A DNA stretch of 64,000 nucleotides, from contig NZ_CANLFB010000008.1 of NCBI RefSeq assembly GCF_947489755.1, forward strand, positions 1 to 64,000, written 5' to 3'. How positions within the stretch are numbered: position 1 is the first letter of the stretch; every line of letters starts with the position of its first letter. The position numbers and the translations under genes were made by a program. Source of the stretch: an uncultured Psychromonas sp. (GTDB lineage: Bacteria > Pseudomonadota > Gammaproteobacteria > Enterobacterales > Psychromonadaceae). Shown here one piece after another: positions 1 to 7,922 of the stretch. The notes beneath the pieces were generated by a model that saw only the letters and a program-made list of their open reading frames with translations, was not told where the DNA came from and made no database searches.

Positions 1-64
1 CAAGGTGTGTAAGTGCAGTAATGTATTGAGCTAACTTGTACTAATTACCCGTGAGGCTTAACCA
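1..64 (+). rRNA. 23S ribosomal RNA, 3' end only
   Basis: The first bases match the conserved 3' terminus of gammaproteobacterial 23S rRNA: the GTGTGTAAG segment, then GAGCTAAC, GTACTAAT and finally CCGTGAGGCTTAACC. The rest of the gene lies left of the window. It is followed by a ~250-base spacer and 5S rRNA, the usual end of an rrn operon. The exact 3' end is set by similarity and may be off by a base or two. Confidence 0.93.
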
Positions 65-318
65 TACAACACCTAAGTGGTGTTGGTGTTTACCAAGACA
101 CATAGAGTGGAATCTCTTTAAACTAGCGCTTGTGAAGTGTATTTACATAGATTTTACTTGATAACGAACAGTTTAATTAGAACATATCAAACAGCTTTTC
201 TAATTTATTTTTTATAGAGATTTAGATTGTTGCCTTACGGCGATTAACAAAAAACCGTTAATAGCCTACCGGCCAAAACAATTTAAAGCTCGAAGAAGCC
301 TAAGCTTTAAAAAGTTTT

Positions 319-437
319 TGCTTGGCGATAATAGCGCTGTGGTACCACCTGATCCCATGCCGAACTCAGAAGTGAAACGCAGCTGCGCCGATGATAGTGT
401 GAGGTCTCCTCATGTGAAAGTAGGTCATTGCCAAGCG
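319..437 (+). rRNA. rrf: 5S ribosomal RNA
   Basis: A ~119-base sequence with the classic 5S landmarks: a 5' TTGCTTGGCG strand pairing with the 3' GCCAAGC strand, the central CCATGCCGAACTCAGAAGTG block, and GCGCCGATGATAGTGTG. It lies downstream of the 23S end on the same strand and is directly followed by a strong terminator, so it is the last gene of this rRNA operon. No tRNA is seen between 23S and 5S. Confidence 0.96.
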
Positions 438-449
438 CCTAATACGAAC

Positions 450-486
450 AATCCCTGTTGACTGACGTCAGCAGGGATTTTTTCGT
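450..486 (+). terminator. rRNA operon terminator
   Basis: AATCCCTG pairs with CAGGGATT across a short interior and is followed by a run of T. It lies 13 bases after 5S, so it ends the rRNA transcript. Confidence 0.9.
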
Positions 487-576
487 TTAAAGCGTTTAAT
501 AATGACAGATGGGCTACGTTGATAGCAGGCTGGCAAGGTTGATGAGCGGTGGAGCTTGCTATACTTTACATGCACA

Positions 577-611
577 AACAACCTCTGTTGACTAAACTCA
601 GTTGGGTTGTT
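577..611 (+). terminator. Second, diverged copy of the rRNA terminator hairpin
   Basis: AACAACC pairs with GGTTGTT. The interior (CTGTTGACT) and the tail resemble the first terminator ~125 bases upstream, so this looks like a duplicated and drifted rRNA terminator. Its T-run is weaker, and whether it still terminates is unknown. Confidence 0.5.
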
Positions 612-715
612 CGTTTTAACGCTTTATTTGTGATTATAATTCCTTCTCTTATAATGTATTTATCTTAGGATTAAAGTTATACATTATATTTGAGATGTTT
701 AAATATGGGGTGTCT

Positions 716-1201
716 GTGAAAAATTTACGTCAAGCAACTAGAGAAGATATTGTACGTATTGCTGAAATTGAAAGCTTAGGATTCCCTGAAGCAGAGGCTG
801 CTACTTTAGCTATATTTTACGAACGATTTCAGGCTTTTTCTGAATGTTTCTTTGTTTTAGAAATAAATGAAGAAATTGTTGGCCATATAAATGGATGTAT
901 CAATGATAGCCCTGAGCTACCGGACGAGCTTTATTCAAACTCTTCTTTACATTGTCCTAATGGAAAATATCAAACAGTATTTGGCTTAGTAGTTGCACCA
1001 AACTATCAAGGAAATGGATATGCAGGTTTATTAACTGAACACTTAATTGATGTTAGCAAATCAAGAGGGCTAGTTGGGATCGTTTTAACTTGTAAAGACC
1101 ATTTAGTTAGCTTCTATCAAAAACATGGATTTAATCATCAAGGGAAGTCTGCTTCTACCCATGGTGGTGTAGGTTGGAATGATATGTTGTTAATTTTTTA
1201 A
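716..1201 (+). CDS. GNAT-family N-acetyltransferase
   Basis: Predicted acetyl-CoA-dependent N-acetyltransferase of the GNAT fold, about 161 residues. The acetyl-CoA pyrophosphate loop is visible as VVAPNYQGNGYAG around residues 92-104 (the Q-x-x-G-x-G/A pattern), and the usual late GNAT motif FYQKHGF lies around 133-139. The N-terminal LRQATREDI is the normal first strand of such proteins. I prefer the GTG at 716 because GGGG lies five bases ahead of it. An in-frame ATG at 695 would add seven residues but has a poor ribosome-binding site. It stands alone between an rRNA operon and a tRNA, which says nothing about substrate. Family is confident; substrate is unknown. Confidence 0.85.
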   Translation: MKNLRQATREDIVRIAEIESLGFPEAEAATLAIFYERFQAFSECFFVLEINEEIVGHINGCINDSPELPDELYSNSSLHCPNGKYQTVFGLVVAPNYQGNGYAGLLTEHLIDVSKSRGLVGIVLTCKDHLVSFYQKHGFNHQGKSASTHGGVGWNDMLLIF

Positions 1202-1274
1202 ATGAGGGTTTAGTCGTTATTTTACAATTAAGCTACCTCAGTTTTAAATTAAACAGTTAAAGCTAAGTTTTGTA

Positions 1275-1350
1275 TGGTCTCCCCACAGGGACTCGAACCC
1301 CGATCATCCGCTTAGGAGGCGGGTGCTCTATCCTGTTGAGCTATAGAGAG
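1275..1350 (-). tRNA. tRNA-Arg (anticodon CCT)
   Basis: On the minus strand CTCTCTA pairs with TGGGGAG as acceptor stem. The anticodon loop CTCCTAA (anticodon CCT) sits on a CCGC/GCGG stem, the T arm carries GGTTCGAGTCC, and the CCA end is encoded. All cloverleaf parts are present. It reads rare AGG arginine codons. Confidence 0.93.
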
Positions 1351-1858
1351 ATGACAACTCATCTGTAATATGAAATGAGTTGTCGTATTATTAATACAAG
1401 ATATATTATACATAATTAGTGTATTGATTTAATAGTCGCAATATCATTGATTTGAATATTACTTAAAGAGAATCATATAAAGTCGTTAACTCTAGACTAT
1501 TTTCATGTATTTCTATTATTTGCATTGCTTATTTAGCAATAGTTGAAAACTTCCTTTGCATACTAAATCGATCTTTAAAGTTACTTGAATAATAGAGTTC
1601 AACTAGCATATCTTTTGTAAATTTTTTTCACCAAGATTGATTCTTATATTATTACTTTATGCCATTACGATACGGCTCGTGAAACAATACACTGTATATG
1701 TTGAGAAATATTTATATTGGCTAGGCTAAAGCTTTTAATATAGATTTTCCACCGCTGTATTCTCAAAAGTGTTTGCTATTTAAATCTACCTATTCTTCTT
1801 TTCCATATTCCCAAGTTGTTTTTTAATGGTGTTTTTTACTACTTTATGATTAATATCC
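1351..1858. other. Intergenic stretch with one inverted repeat
   Basis: About 500 bases between the 5' end of tRNA-Arg and the flgO promoter. The only structure I see is a perfect 10-base inverted repeat, GACAACTCAT (1353-1362) against ATGAGTTGTC (1375-1384), directly upstream of the tRNA and therefore possibly in its promoter. The rest is AT-rich with no supported gene. Confidence 0.5.
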
Positions 1859-1885
1859 TAAAGCTTTGGTTATTATTGCCGATAA
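1859..1885 (+). promoter_or_regulatory. Sigma-28 (FliA) promoter of flgO
   Basis: TAAAGCTT, 11 bases, then GCCGATAA: an exact match to the flagellar sigma-28 consensus. It ends 38 bases before the flgO ATG. This makes flgO a late, FliA-dependent gene, assuming the regulon works as in enterics and vibrios. Confidence 0.9.
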
Positions 1886-1923
1886 TATTTATAGAATAAA
1901 ATTTATTACCAAGGCAGGCTTTA

Positions 1924-2682
1924 ATGAAAAAATTATTTATTATTTCTACATTGATTATGGTGTTACAAGGTTGTGCATCATATCACTCTCCATGGCATCA
2001 AGAGTCTGCTGCTATTTCAGCCATCGAGAGAGCAACCTCAAACGATAATTACCTTTATTATTATGTCGCTCATTCATTTAGTGGAGGGGATCTCAATAAT
2101 GAAGATCGCAGCCAAGCAGATGTTAAGACAGACTCGAGTCGTTATGGTCACCTTTATACTTTTAGTGGTAAAAAATCACTTATATTGTCAGAGGTCGTCA
2201 GTAAAATGGCAGAGCAGTTACTTTATAATTATGAATCCCCTTTTGATCGAGAATCTATTGCACTTACGTCGCTTGTTGATTTAAATGATCACAATAATAC
2301 TAGTTGGTTAGGGCAAACTATTTCAGAACAGTTTTTTCATGAGTTACATATTAGAAAGTTACAAGTGATCGATTATAAGTTAATGGGAAATATTCAAGTG
2401 ACCGAAAACGGTGAATTCGGTATGACAAGAAATTGGAAAAAACTTCAAAAAGATGTCGATGTGAGCAAAATATTAACGGGCACTTTATCTAGAAATGAGG
2501 AAGGTGTTATCGTCAATGTACGTATTGTGAATGCTACTAGCCATGTTGTCGAATCGACAAGTAGTGCTTTTCTTCCACATAGAATATTTGTTGGCGGACG
2601 CTATGACTATACGCCTAAACGCTATATAACACGTAATAGCGAACGTGATAGCCAGCGAGCACTTGTTCGACTAGTTGAGTAA
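1924..2682 (+). CDS. flgO: Flagellar outer-membrane lipoprotein FlgO
   Basis: FlgO is an outer-membrane lipoprotein of the polar flagellum in Vibrio, where with FlgP and FlgT it forms the H-ring-associated structure around the LP ring and supports stable outer-membrane penetration. The 252-residue product starts with a lipoprotein signal peptide with lipobox LQGC (Cys17). The middle carries the FlgO-family core, including ALTSLVDLNDHNNTSWLGQT and the HIRKLQVIDYKL segment. It is driven by its own sigma-28 promoter and followed by a terminator, so it is probably monocistronic. flgP follows, as in vibrios, but flgT, which usually neighbours this pair, is not in the window. Confidence 0.9.
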   Translation: MKKLFIISTLIMVLQGCASYHSPWHQESAAISAIERATSNDNYLYYYVAHSFSGGDLNNEDRSQADVKTDSSRYGHLYTFSGKKSLILSEVVSKMAEQLLYNYESPFDRESIALTSLVDLNDHNNTSWLGQTISEQFFHELHIRKLQVIDYKLMGNIQVTENGEFGMTRNWKKLQKDVDVSKILTGTLSRNEEGVIVNVRIVNATSHVVESTSSAFLPHRIFVGGRYDYTPKRYITRNSERDSQRALVRLVE

Positions 2683-2714
2683 CGGAATAATAGGTAATAA
2701 AAATCGTATTTATA

Positions 2715-2738
2715 AAGCAGACTTCGGTCTGTTTTTTT
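2715..2738 (+). terminator. Terminator after flgO
   Basis: AAGCAGAC-TTCG-GTCTGTTT forms an 8-pair stem (one G-T) with a stable TTCG loop, followed by a T-run. It separates flgO from flgP. Confidence 0.9.
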
Positions 2739-2927
2739 ATTTTTTAACGTTTATTACTTTATTACTTTATGGCTTTTATAAACTATTAAATGAAACTTTA
2801 ATCGTTATATTAACTCGATTAAATTATATTGTTTATTAATTTAAGTTTGGGTGCGTTTATTGCATTATTTAAAAAGCATTCATCATTTGGCAATTTTGGC
2901 CATTTAATCATTATTAAGGAGCAAACT

Positions 2928-3407
2928 ATGCTTAAATCAAATCAATATGGCCATAGAGCATTTACTTTGAGCATATTGTCCGGTTTGTTGTTGATCTTAT
3001 CAGGGTGTGTCGTTCATAAAGAGCCCGTTAAAGATATTGATGAATATGAGTTCGTTTCGGTAGGTTATGCGACTATGTCTGCTCAAATGGGAGCGACTGA
3101 TGATATTAAAATGTTAAATGCAATTAAGGCTTCTAAATTGGAAGCTTATAAAGAGTTAGCAGAACAAGTCTATGGAGTGATGCTAAGTTCTGAAAATAGT
3201 GTTCAGGATTATCAATTACAAAGTGGTAGGCTTAAAACAAAAGTGAAAGGGCTTGTTAGGGGAGCTAAGGTGATACGAACTTATCATGAGAGTGATTTGT
3301 ATATTACTGAATTAGGTTTAAATATGACTATCTTGCCGTTTGTAAAAAAGGCTGAGTTTGCAAACCCTGATGATGTCATTAAAGTGCAAAGCCAAGTCTA
3401 TTATTAA
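2928..3407 (+). CDS. flgP: Flagellar lipoprotein FlgP
   Basis: FlgP is an outer-membrane lipoprotein needed for polar flagellar motility in Vibrio; in Campylobacter it builds the basal disk. The product is 159 residues with lipobox LSGC (Cys27) after a hydrophobic stretch. The LPP20-like domain that follows includes YEFVSVGYATMSAQMG and a K-LEAYKELAEQVYG helix. The ATG at 2928 is chosen because AAGGA lies 7 bases upstream; an in-frame ATG at 2829 would put 33 unrelated residues before the signal peptide. Upstream, an 8-base inverted repeat (TTTAATCG 2797-2804, CGATTAAA 2816-2823) may be regulatory. No clear sigma-28 or sigma-54 promoter was seen. Confidence 0.88.
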   Translation: MLKSNQYGHRAFTLSILSGLLLILSGCVVHKEPVKDIDEYEFVSVGYATMSAQMGATDDIKMLNAIKASKLEAYKELAEQVYGVMLSSENSVQDYQLQSGRLKTKVKGLVRGAKVIRTYHESDLYITELGLNMTILPFVKKAEFANPDDVIKVQSQVYY

Positions 3408-3442
3408 AGTATTTTAATACTCAATATGTAAAAGTAATACAT

Positions 3443-3475
3443 AAAAAATGCGAGCTAAGCTGCTCGCATTTTTTA
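3443..3475. terminator. Bidirectional terminator between flgP and flgN
   Basis: AAAAAATGCGAGC and GCTCGCATTTTTT form a perfect long stem with an A-run on one side and a T-run on the other, so it can serve both flgP (plus) and flgN (minus), which converge here. Confidence 0.92.
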
Positions 3476-3522
3476 TGCATTTAATATCTTAACTGATATT
3501 TAATATACTGTAATAAAAACCG

Positions 3523-3942
3523 TTAAGCTTCAATATTGTTGCCTAATAAACTTCCGCTATTTAGCAGTCCTTTTTGGTCATAGGTAATGCTATTCTTACC
3601 TTTAGCCTGAGTAAGTAGCTGCATTAAATGCTTATTACTTTTCATACTCAGTTCAATTAAGCGGCCGTTAATTTCGTTGTTTTTTTGACATGCTATTAAT
3701 TGATTCACAACATCTTGTTTTAAAATGGATAAGGCAGGATCTTGCTCTATAACGGCTAAGTTATTTTTTGTGCTGATAGCTTGATTACTACTATTAATTT
3801 TTTGCAGTAATTTTTGTTTATTAAAAAGAAGTGTATTTAGATTTTCGAAGGACTTTTCTTTTAAGCACAATTTTTCTTCTTCAAGTAGATTTTGTAATAC
3901 TTGAATGGATTCTAATAGTTGTGAAAGTTGTTCTGTCAGCAT
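3523..3942 (-). CDS. flgN: FlgN, export chaperone for hook-associated proteins
   Basis: FlgN is a cytoplasmic helical chaperone that binds the C-termini of FlgK and FlgL and delivers them to the flagellar export gate. The 139-residue product is almost all helix: an N-terminal LTEQLSQLLESIQVLQNLL helix, an LLFNKQKLLQKI heptad stretch, and a mid-region Gln/Asn-rich helix. Length is typical for the family. It is the last gene of the minus-strand flgA-flgM-flgN set, 24 bases after flgM, and its clients flgK and flgL lie 13-15 kb to the right. The family is short on invariant residues, so the call leans partly on context. Confidence 0.85.
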   Translation of the reverse strand: MLTEQLSQLLESIQVLQNLLEEEKLCLKEKSFENLNTLLFNKQKLLQKINSSNQAISTKNNLAVIEQDPALSILKQDVVNQLIACQKNNEINGRLIELSMKSNKHLMQLLTQAKGKNSITYDQKGLLNSGSLLGNNIEA

Positions 3943-3966
3943 TTTATATTCTTTTAAGTTATGGCA

Positions 3967-4287
3967 TTAACTTGAATATGCATTATTAAAGTCTGTTTCA
4001 AATTTACCAATATTATTAGCTAATTTTTCTGAATTAATTTTATAATCACCATTTAATATTGCCGCCTTGAGCGTTTCAACACGTTTCATATCTACTTGTG
4101 ACTCACTAGACGTTTGTTTTTGCATATTATTTAAACTCACAGCTTGTGATGTTAATTGCACAGAGTCTTTATTCGAATTTACTTTACTCGTATTGTCTGT
4201 CGCACTTGCATTACCTTGTTTTTGTGCTTTATTTTGGTCTATATTAAGGTTGCTTTGAGGTGCTTGACGGTTGATATTTATACTCAT
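3967..4287 (-). CDS. flgM: FlgM, anti-sigma-28 factor
   Basis: FlgM binds and holds the flagellar sigma factor FliA until the hook is finished, then is exported through the filament channel. The product is 106 residues. The N-terminal MSININR is typical of the family, the middle is disordered and Asn/Gln/Ser-rich, and the C-terminal sigma-binding part runs from DSVQLTSQAVSLN to VETLKAAILNGDYKINSEKLANNI. A sigma-28 promoter lies just upstream, giving the usual feedback in which free FliA refills FlgM. flgN follows. Confidence 0.93.
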   Translation of the reverse strand: MSININRQAPQSNLNIDQNKAQKQGNASATDNTSKVNSNKDSVQLTSQAVSLNNMQKQTSSESQVDMKRVETLKAAILNGDYKINSEKLANNIGKFETDFNNAYSS

Positions 4288-4318
4288 AATCGTATTCCAA
4301 TTAGTCTACATAATTAAT

Positions 4319-4345
4319 GTATCGGCAGAAATGTTGATAACTTTA
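4319..4345 (-). promoter_or_regulatory. Sigma-28 (FliA) promoter of flgM-flgN
   Basis: On the minus strand: TAAAGTTA, 11 bases, GCCGATAC, seven of eight in the -10 and near-perfect in the -35. It ends 31 bases upstream of the flgM start, inside the flgA-flgM gap, so flgMN can be read separately from flgA. Confidence 0.9.
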
Positions 4346-4359
4346 GTTAAAAATTGCTT

Positions 4360-5049
4360 TTAAAAAGTGACTTGCACTTCTTTTAGAGCGTAAACGGTAC
4401 CAACAACAATACGTTGCGTTCGTGAGTTTTCAACTCTTACTGTACTGCCTATATTACCATCGCTTAATGCAATACCCGAGGCTTTTATTATTAACCCTGA
4501 TTTGTTAGCTGTAATCGTTACTTTGTCTCCTTCGCAAACATAACAAATATCTCTATGTCGAATACTTTTCTTAGAAGATATGTTTCTTTTTAAACGAACG
4601 CCTCTCAATGTTTGAGCATTAGTAAAGGTACTGCCTCTAACTCGAGTTTTATCTTTATAAATAAGTTCTATGTTTTTATTGCTCAGTACTTCACCTTTAC
4701 TAATCGGGCGGCTACTAATAATTAAGGGGATTAATGTTTGCGCTTTTACTCGGATGTATAAATCCCACGGTGTAGCGTCGTCGCAAGAAACTTTAACTGC
4801 CGTTTTACTTTTTATTTTATCGCCTACGATATGGCCTTGTAATGGTACTAAACATTGAGAGAAAGTGACGCGATCCGTGATAGGTATTGCCTTTATATAT
4901 AACTTTTGCTCACCAGTTATTTCGAAAGTTTCCTGATATTTGTCAAAAACGAGTGCTTCAGCAAAATTTTCTATCTCTTTAGAGTAGTTATTATCTGCTA
5001 GACTGTAAGAAGAGACTAGACTTAGTATCATTAAAGTAAATCGAAACAA
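4360..5049 (-). CDS. flgA: FlgA, P-ring assembly chaperone
   Basis: FlgA is a periplasmic chaperone that helps FlgI polymerise into the P ring. The 229-residue product begins with a Sec signal peptide (MFRFTLMILSLVSSYSLA, cleavage before DNN). A SAF-type domain follows in the second half, with the conserved ISKGEVLSNKNIELIYK stretch and KSIRHRDI. Length is normal. It is divergent from cheV, as in the vibrio polar flagellar cluster, and its client gene flgI is intact at 12500-13624. Transcription probably continues into flgM and flgN. Confidence 0.9.
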   Translation of the reverse strand: MFRFTLMILSLVSSYSLADNNYSKEIENFAEALVFDKYQETFEITGEQKLYIKAIPITDRVTFSQCLVPLQGHIVGDKIKSKTAVKVSCDDATPWDLYIRVKAQTLIPLIISSRPISKGEVLSNKNIELIYKDKTRVRGSTFTNAQTLRGVRLKRNISSKKSIRHRDICYVCEGDKVTITANKSGLIIKASGIALSDGNIGSTVRVENSRTQRIVVGTVYALKEVQVTF

Positions 5050-5152
5050 TGTAGTTACCTTATTTAAGTTAACTTGTTTTATGTGTATTTTACGTCGTAA
5101 AAGATTATAAAACTATTTTTGAAAAAATAACCATAACAAAAAGGGATAGAAT

Positions 5153-6067
5153 ATGGCAGGAGTTTTAGACTCAGTAAATCAACGTACTCAGTTGGTAGGG
5201 CAAAACAGGCTTGAGCTATTGCTTTTCAAGTTAGGTGGGATTCAACGCTATGGTATTAACGTATTTAAAGTAAGAGAAGTCTTACAGTGTCCTCCTCTTA
5301 CTGTATTACCTAAATTGAATGGATCGATTCGTGGTGTTGCCTATGTTCGTGGACAAGCTATTTCAATTATTGACTTGAATTTAGCAACAGGAGGACGAGC
5401 AATAGATGATATTGAAAACCGTTTTATTATTGTCACTGAATATAATCGATCTGTTCAAGGCTTTTTAGTCGGTTCGGTTGAACGTATTATTAATATTAAC
5501 TGGGAAGATATTTTACCCCCACCAACAGGTAGTAGTCGATACAGTTACTTAACGGCCGTGACTGAAGTTGATAATCGTTTAGTTGAAGTGTTAGATGTTG
5601 AAAAAGTACTTGATGAAATTGCACCTGTTAATACAGAAGTAACAACAGAAGTCACTATCAATAATATGAAAAATAAACGTATTTTGGTTGCGGATGATTC
5701 TTCTGTTGCTCGTAAACAAATTCAACGTACACTCACCGCTCTTGGACTTGAGTGTGATTTGGCTAAAAATGGTAAAGAGGCGCTTGAAATGTTAAAAGAA
5801 GTGTCTAAGACTCAACCTGTATTTGAAAAGTATGCATTAATGATTTCAGATGTAGAAATGCCTGAAATGGATGGGTATACGTTAACATCAGAAATAAAAT
5901 CACACCCTGATATGAAAGATTTGTATATTATTTTACATACCTCTTTGAGTGGTATTTTTAATCAAGCGATGGTTGAAAAAGTAGGGGCAAATGACTTTAT
6001 TGCAAAATTTAATCCTGATGAACTAGCAATTTCAGTTCAGAAAGTGATTAATTTCGATGTTGAATAA
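5153..6067 (+). CDS. cheV: CheV, chemotaxis coupling protein with receiver domain
   Basis: CheV couples chemoreceptors to the kinase CheA through a CheW-like domain and is tuned by phosphorylation of its receiver domain. The 304-residue product has a CheW domain over about residues 15-160 (GVAYVRGQAISIIDL is its core strand region) and a response-regulator domain over about 175-300. The acidic pocket is D181 and D182 with D233 as the phospho-acceptor in ISDVEMPEMDG, and the conserved lysine lies in FIAKFNP. cheR follows 120 bases later. This cheV-cheR pair between flgA and flgB is the standard vibrio polar flagellar arrangement. Confidence 0.95.
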   Translation: MAGVLDSVNQRTQLVGQNRLELLLFKLGGIQRYGINVFKVREVLQCPPLTVLPKLNGSIRGVAYVRGQAISIIDLNLATGGRAIDDIENRFIIVTEYNRSVQGFLVGSVERIININWEDILPPPTGSSRYSYLTAVTEVDNRLVEVLDVEKVLDEIAPVNTEVTTEVTINNMKNKRILVADDSSVARKQIQRTLTALGLECDLAKNGKEALEMLKEVSKTQPVFEKYALMISDVEMPEMDGYTLTSEIKSHPDMKDLYIILHTSLSGIFNQAMVEKVGANDFIAKFNPDELAISVQKVINFDVE

Positions 6068-6188
6068 AGGTTAATATATAATCAAATGTAGTTGGTGACA
6101 TTGTTACCAGTTTTCCATTTTATCTTGTCTTATTGATAAAATGAAGTCTGTCTATTTAAAGGTAACAATGCAATATGGGTAATATTTA

Positions 6189-7022
6189 GTGAGAATTTTT
6201 TCTGATGATCTTTACAAGAAATTTGCTTCTTTTTTAGAGAAGCAATGTGGCATCGTATTAGGTGAAAATAAACAATATCTTGTAAAAAGTCGTTTAACTC
6301 CATTAGTTTCTCAATTTGATTTTCCGAGTTTACCGGATTTAATTGAAAAGGTGATTACTGGCCACAATAATCAGTTACGTAATTCAGTTGTTGATGCGAT
6401 GACCACCAATGAAACGTTATGGTTTCGTGATGTTTATCCTTTTGAATTGTTGACCACTAAGTTATTCCCAGAGTTTCTTAAAACAAAAAGAAACCTAAAG
6501 GTATGGTCTGCGGCTAGCTCTTCAGGTCAAGAAGCTTATTCAATTGCAATGTGTGCAATTGAATATGACAAAATAAAACCGATGAATAATTTAAATATAA
6601 AAATCACTGGAACAGATATTTCTGATTCAATGCTTAATCAATGTAATCTTGGGCAATATGATTCATTGGCTTTATCTCGAGGTCTATCGGAAGGTCGAAA
6701 GCGTCAGTTTTTTATCCCGGTTGATGGCCTTATGAATAAAATGCAGGTTAAGCCAGAGGTCAAAAAATTGACTTCTTTTAAGCGTTTGAATCTATTAGAT
6801 AGTTATGCCGGCCTTGGGAAATTTGATTTGATTTTTTGTCGTAATGTACTTATTTACTTCTCAAATGATGTTAAATCTCAAATATTGAATCAGTTTGCTA
6901 ATGCTTTAAACCCTGACGGCTATCTTATACTTGGTGCTTCAGAGTCATTAAATGGATTAACTGATAAATTTGAGATGGTGCGTTGTAATCCTGGTATTAT
7001 TTATAAGTTAAAAGCTAAATAA
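6189..7022 (+). CDS. cheR: CheR, chemoreceptor glutamate methyltransferase
   Basis: CheR methylates glutamates on chemoreceptors with S-adenosylmethionine, which resets sensitivity during adaptation. The 277-residue product has the N-terminal all-helical domain (about 1-80, with the MTTNETLWFRD segment) and a C-terminal methyltransferase domain with the SAM motif WSAASSSGQEAYSIAM, TGTDISDSML and the late FCRNVLIYF motif. The start is GTG at 6189; no in-frame ATG gives a complete N-terminal domain. The partner demethylase cheB is not in the window. The gene ends an operon with cheV and is followed by a terminator. Confidence 0.95.
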   Translation: MRIFSDDLYKKFASFLEKQCGIVLGENKQYLVKSRLTPLVSQFDFPSLPDLIEKVITGHNNQLRNSVVDAMTTNETLWFRDVYPFELLTTKLFPEFLKTKRNLKVWSAASSSGQEAYSIAMCAIEYDKIKPMNNLNIKITGTDISDSMLNQCNLGQYDSLALSRGLSEGRKRQFFIPVDGLMNKMQVKPEVKKLTSFKRLNLLDSYAGLGKFDLIFCRNVLIYFSNDVKSQILNQFANALNPDGYLILGASESLNGLTDKFEMVRCNPGIIYKLKAK

Positions 7023-7459
7023 AACACTTAACCTCAATGCTGGTTAATGAAAGCGGCATTATATTTAACATCATAAGATTATATTTTTGACTGTACAGCG
7101 TCGTTATTTTTACGTAGTTCAAGGCAAATTATTGAGAGATAATTTAACGCTGAAATTCCTAGAAATAGGGGGCTGTAGTGCTCTGCTTATCTAGAGCTGA
7201 GGTTACTGATACTTACATGAATATTCTTAATTTATGTTGAATAAAGGGGCAATTATTGCCCCTTTATTTTTTCTGCCTCACATTAAAGAAATTAAGCCCT
7301 ACTTCTATTCTCCTTTTAACTGATACCTCTATTCTCTTAGCCTCTATCATTGTTATTTTTATCTACATTAAATGCTAATAATGAAAAAAATCATTTTTAA
7401 AAGCTTACATCGTTATTTTTTTATCTTTTTAACGTGCTTCGTTCTTCTTTTTATTTTTT
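7023..7459. other. cheR-flgB intergenic region
   Basis: About 440 bases. It holds the cheR terminator at 7240-7272 and then an AT-rich stretch leading to the sigma-54 promoter. Activator (FlrC/FleR-type) sites would be expected here or downstream, but I cannot identify them. No supported gene. Confidence 0.6.
7240..7272 (+). terminator. Terminator after cheR
   Basis: AATAAAGGGGCAAT and ATTGCCCCTTTATT form a perfect stem with almost no loop, followed by T's. It closes the cheV-cheR unit. Confidence 0.9.
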
Positions 7460-7476
7460 TGGCACATGCTTTGCAT
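7460..7476 (+). promoter_or_regulatory. Sigma-54 (RpoN) promoter of flgBCDE
   Basis: TGGCAC, 5 bases, TTGCAT: a perfect -24/-12 element with GG and GC separated by ten bases. It lies 24 bases before the flgB ATG. Confidence 0.95.
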
Positions 7477-7499
7477 TTGTATAATCAAAGGAGAAACTT

Positions 7500-7901
7500 A
7501 TGGCAATTAACTTCGATAAAGCATTAGGCATTCATCAGTATACGTTAGGCGTTCGATCACGCCGTACTGAAATTTTAGCCTCTAATATCTCAAATGCAGA
7601 TACACCCAATTACAAAGCAAAAGATATTAACTTTAAAGATGCCTTAAATGCGGCAAAATCTGGCACTGGGATTTCATTAAACCGTACAGATAATTACCAT
7701 AATGCAGGTTTCTCAAGTTCAATGGCACAAAATGGCTTGTTATTCAGAGCCTCTAATCAACCTGATACTGGTGATGGTAACTCCGTTGATTTAGAAGTTG
7801 AGCGTAACTTATTTATGAAGAATAGCTTGGAATATCAAGCTAGTTTAGATTTTTTAAACAGTAAAATATCAGGGCTTCGCACTGCGATAAAAGGCCAATA
7901 A
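7500..7901 (+). CDS. flgB: FlgB, proximal rod protein
   Basis: FlgB is one of the four proximal rod subunits of the flagellar basal body, exported through the flagellar type III apparatus. The 133-residue product has the FlgB signature: an N-terminal helix followed by RRTEILASNISNADTPNYKAKDI, and a C-terminal helix EYQASLDFLNSKISGLRTAI. Both terminal helices pair in the assembled rod. Length matches the family. It is first in flgBCDE, directly behind a sigma-54 promoter with a good AAAGGAG ribosome site. Confidence 0.96.
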   Translation: MAINFDKALGIHQYTLGVRSRRTEILASNISNADTPNYKAKDINFKDALNAAKSGTGISLNRTDNYHNAGFSSSMAQNGLLFRASNQPDTGDGNSVDLEVERNLFMKNSLEYQASLDFLNSKISGLRTAIKGQ

Positions 7902-7922
7902 TAGCGTGTTAGGAGAACTATT

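Noticed and set aside
1275-1350. tRNA-Arg as an integration site for a mobile element
   Set aside because: No integrase, no repeat of the tRNA 3' end and only ordinary genes on both sides.
1866-2284. Two short frames overlapping flgO (1866-2048, 1973-2284)
   Set aside because: Out-of-frame shadows; flgO itself has a lipobox and family match and the correct spacing from a sigma-28 promoter.
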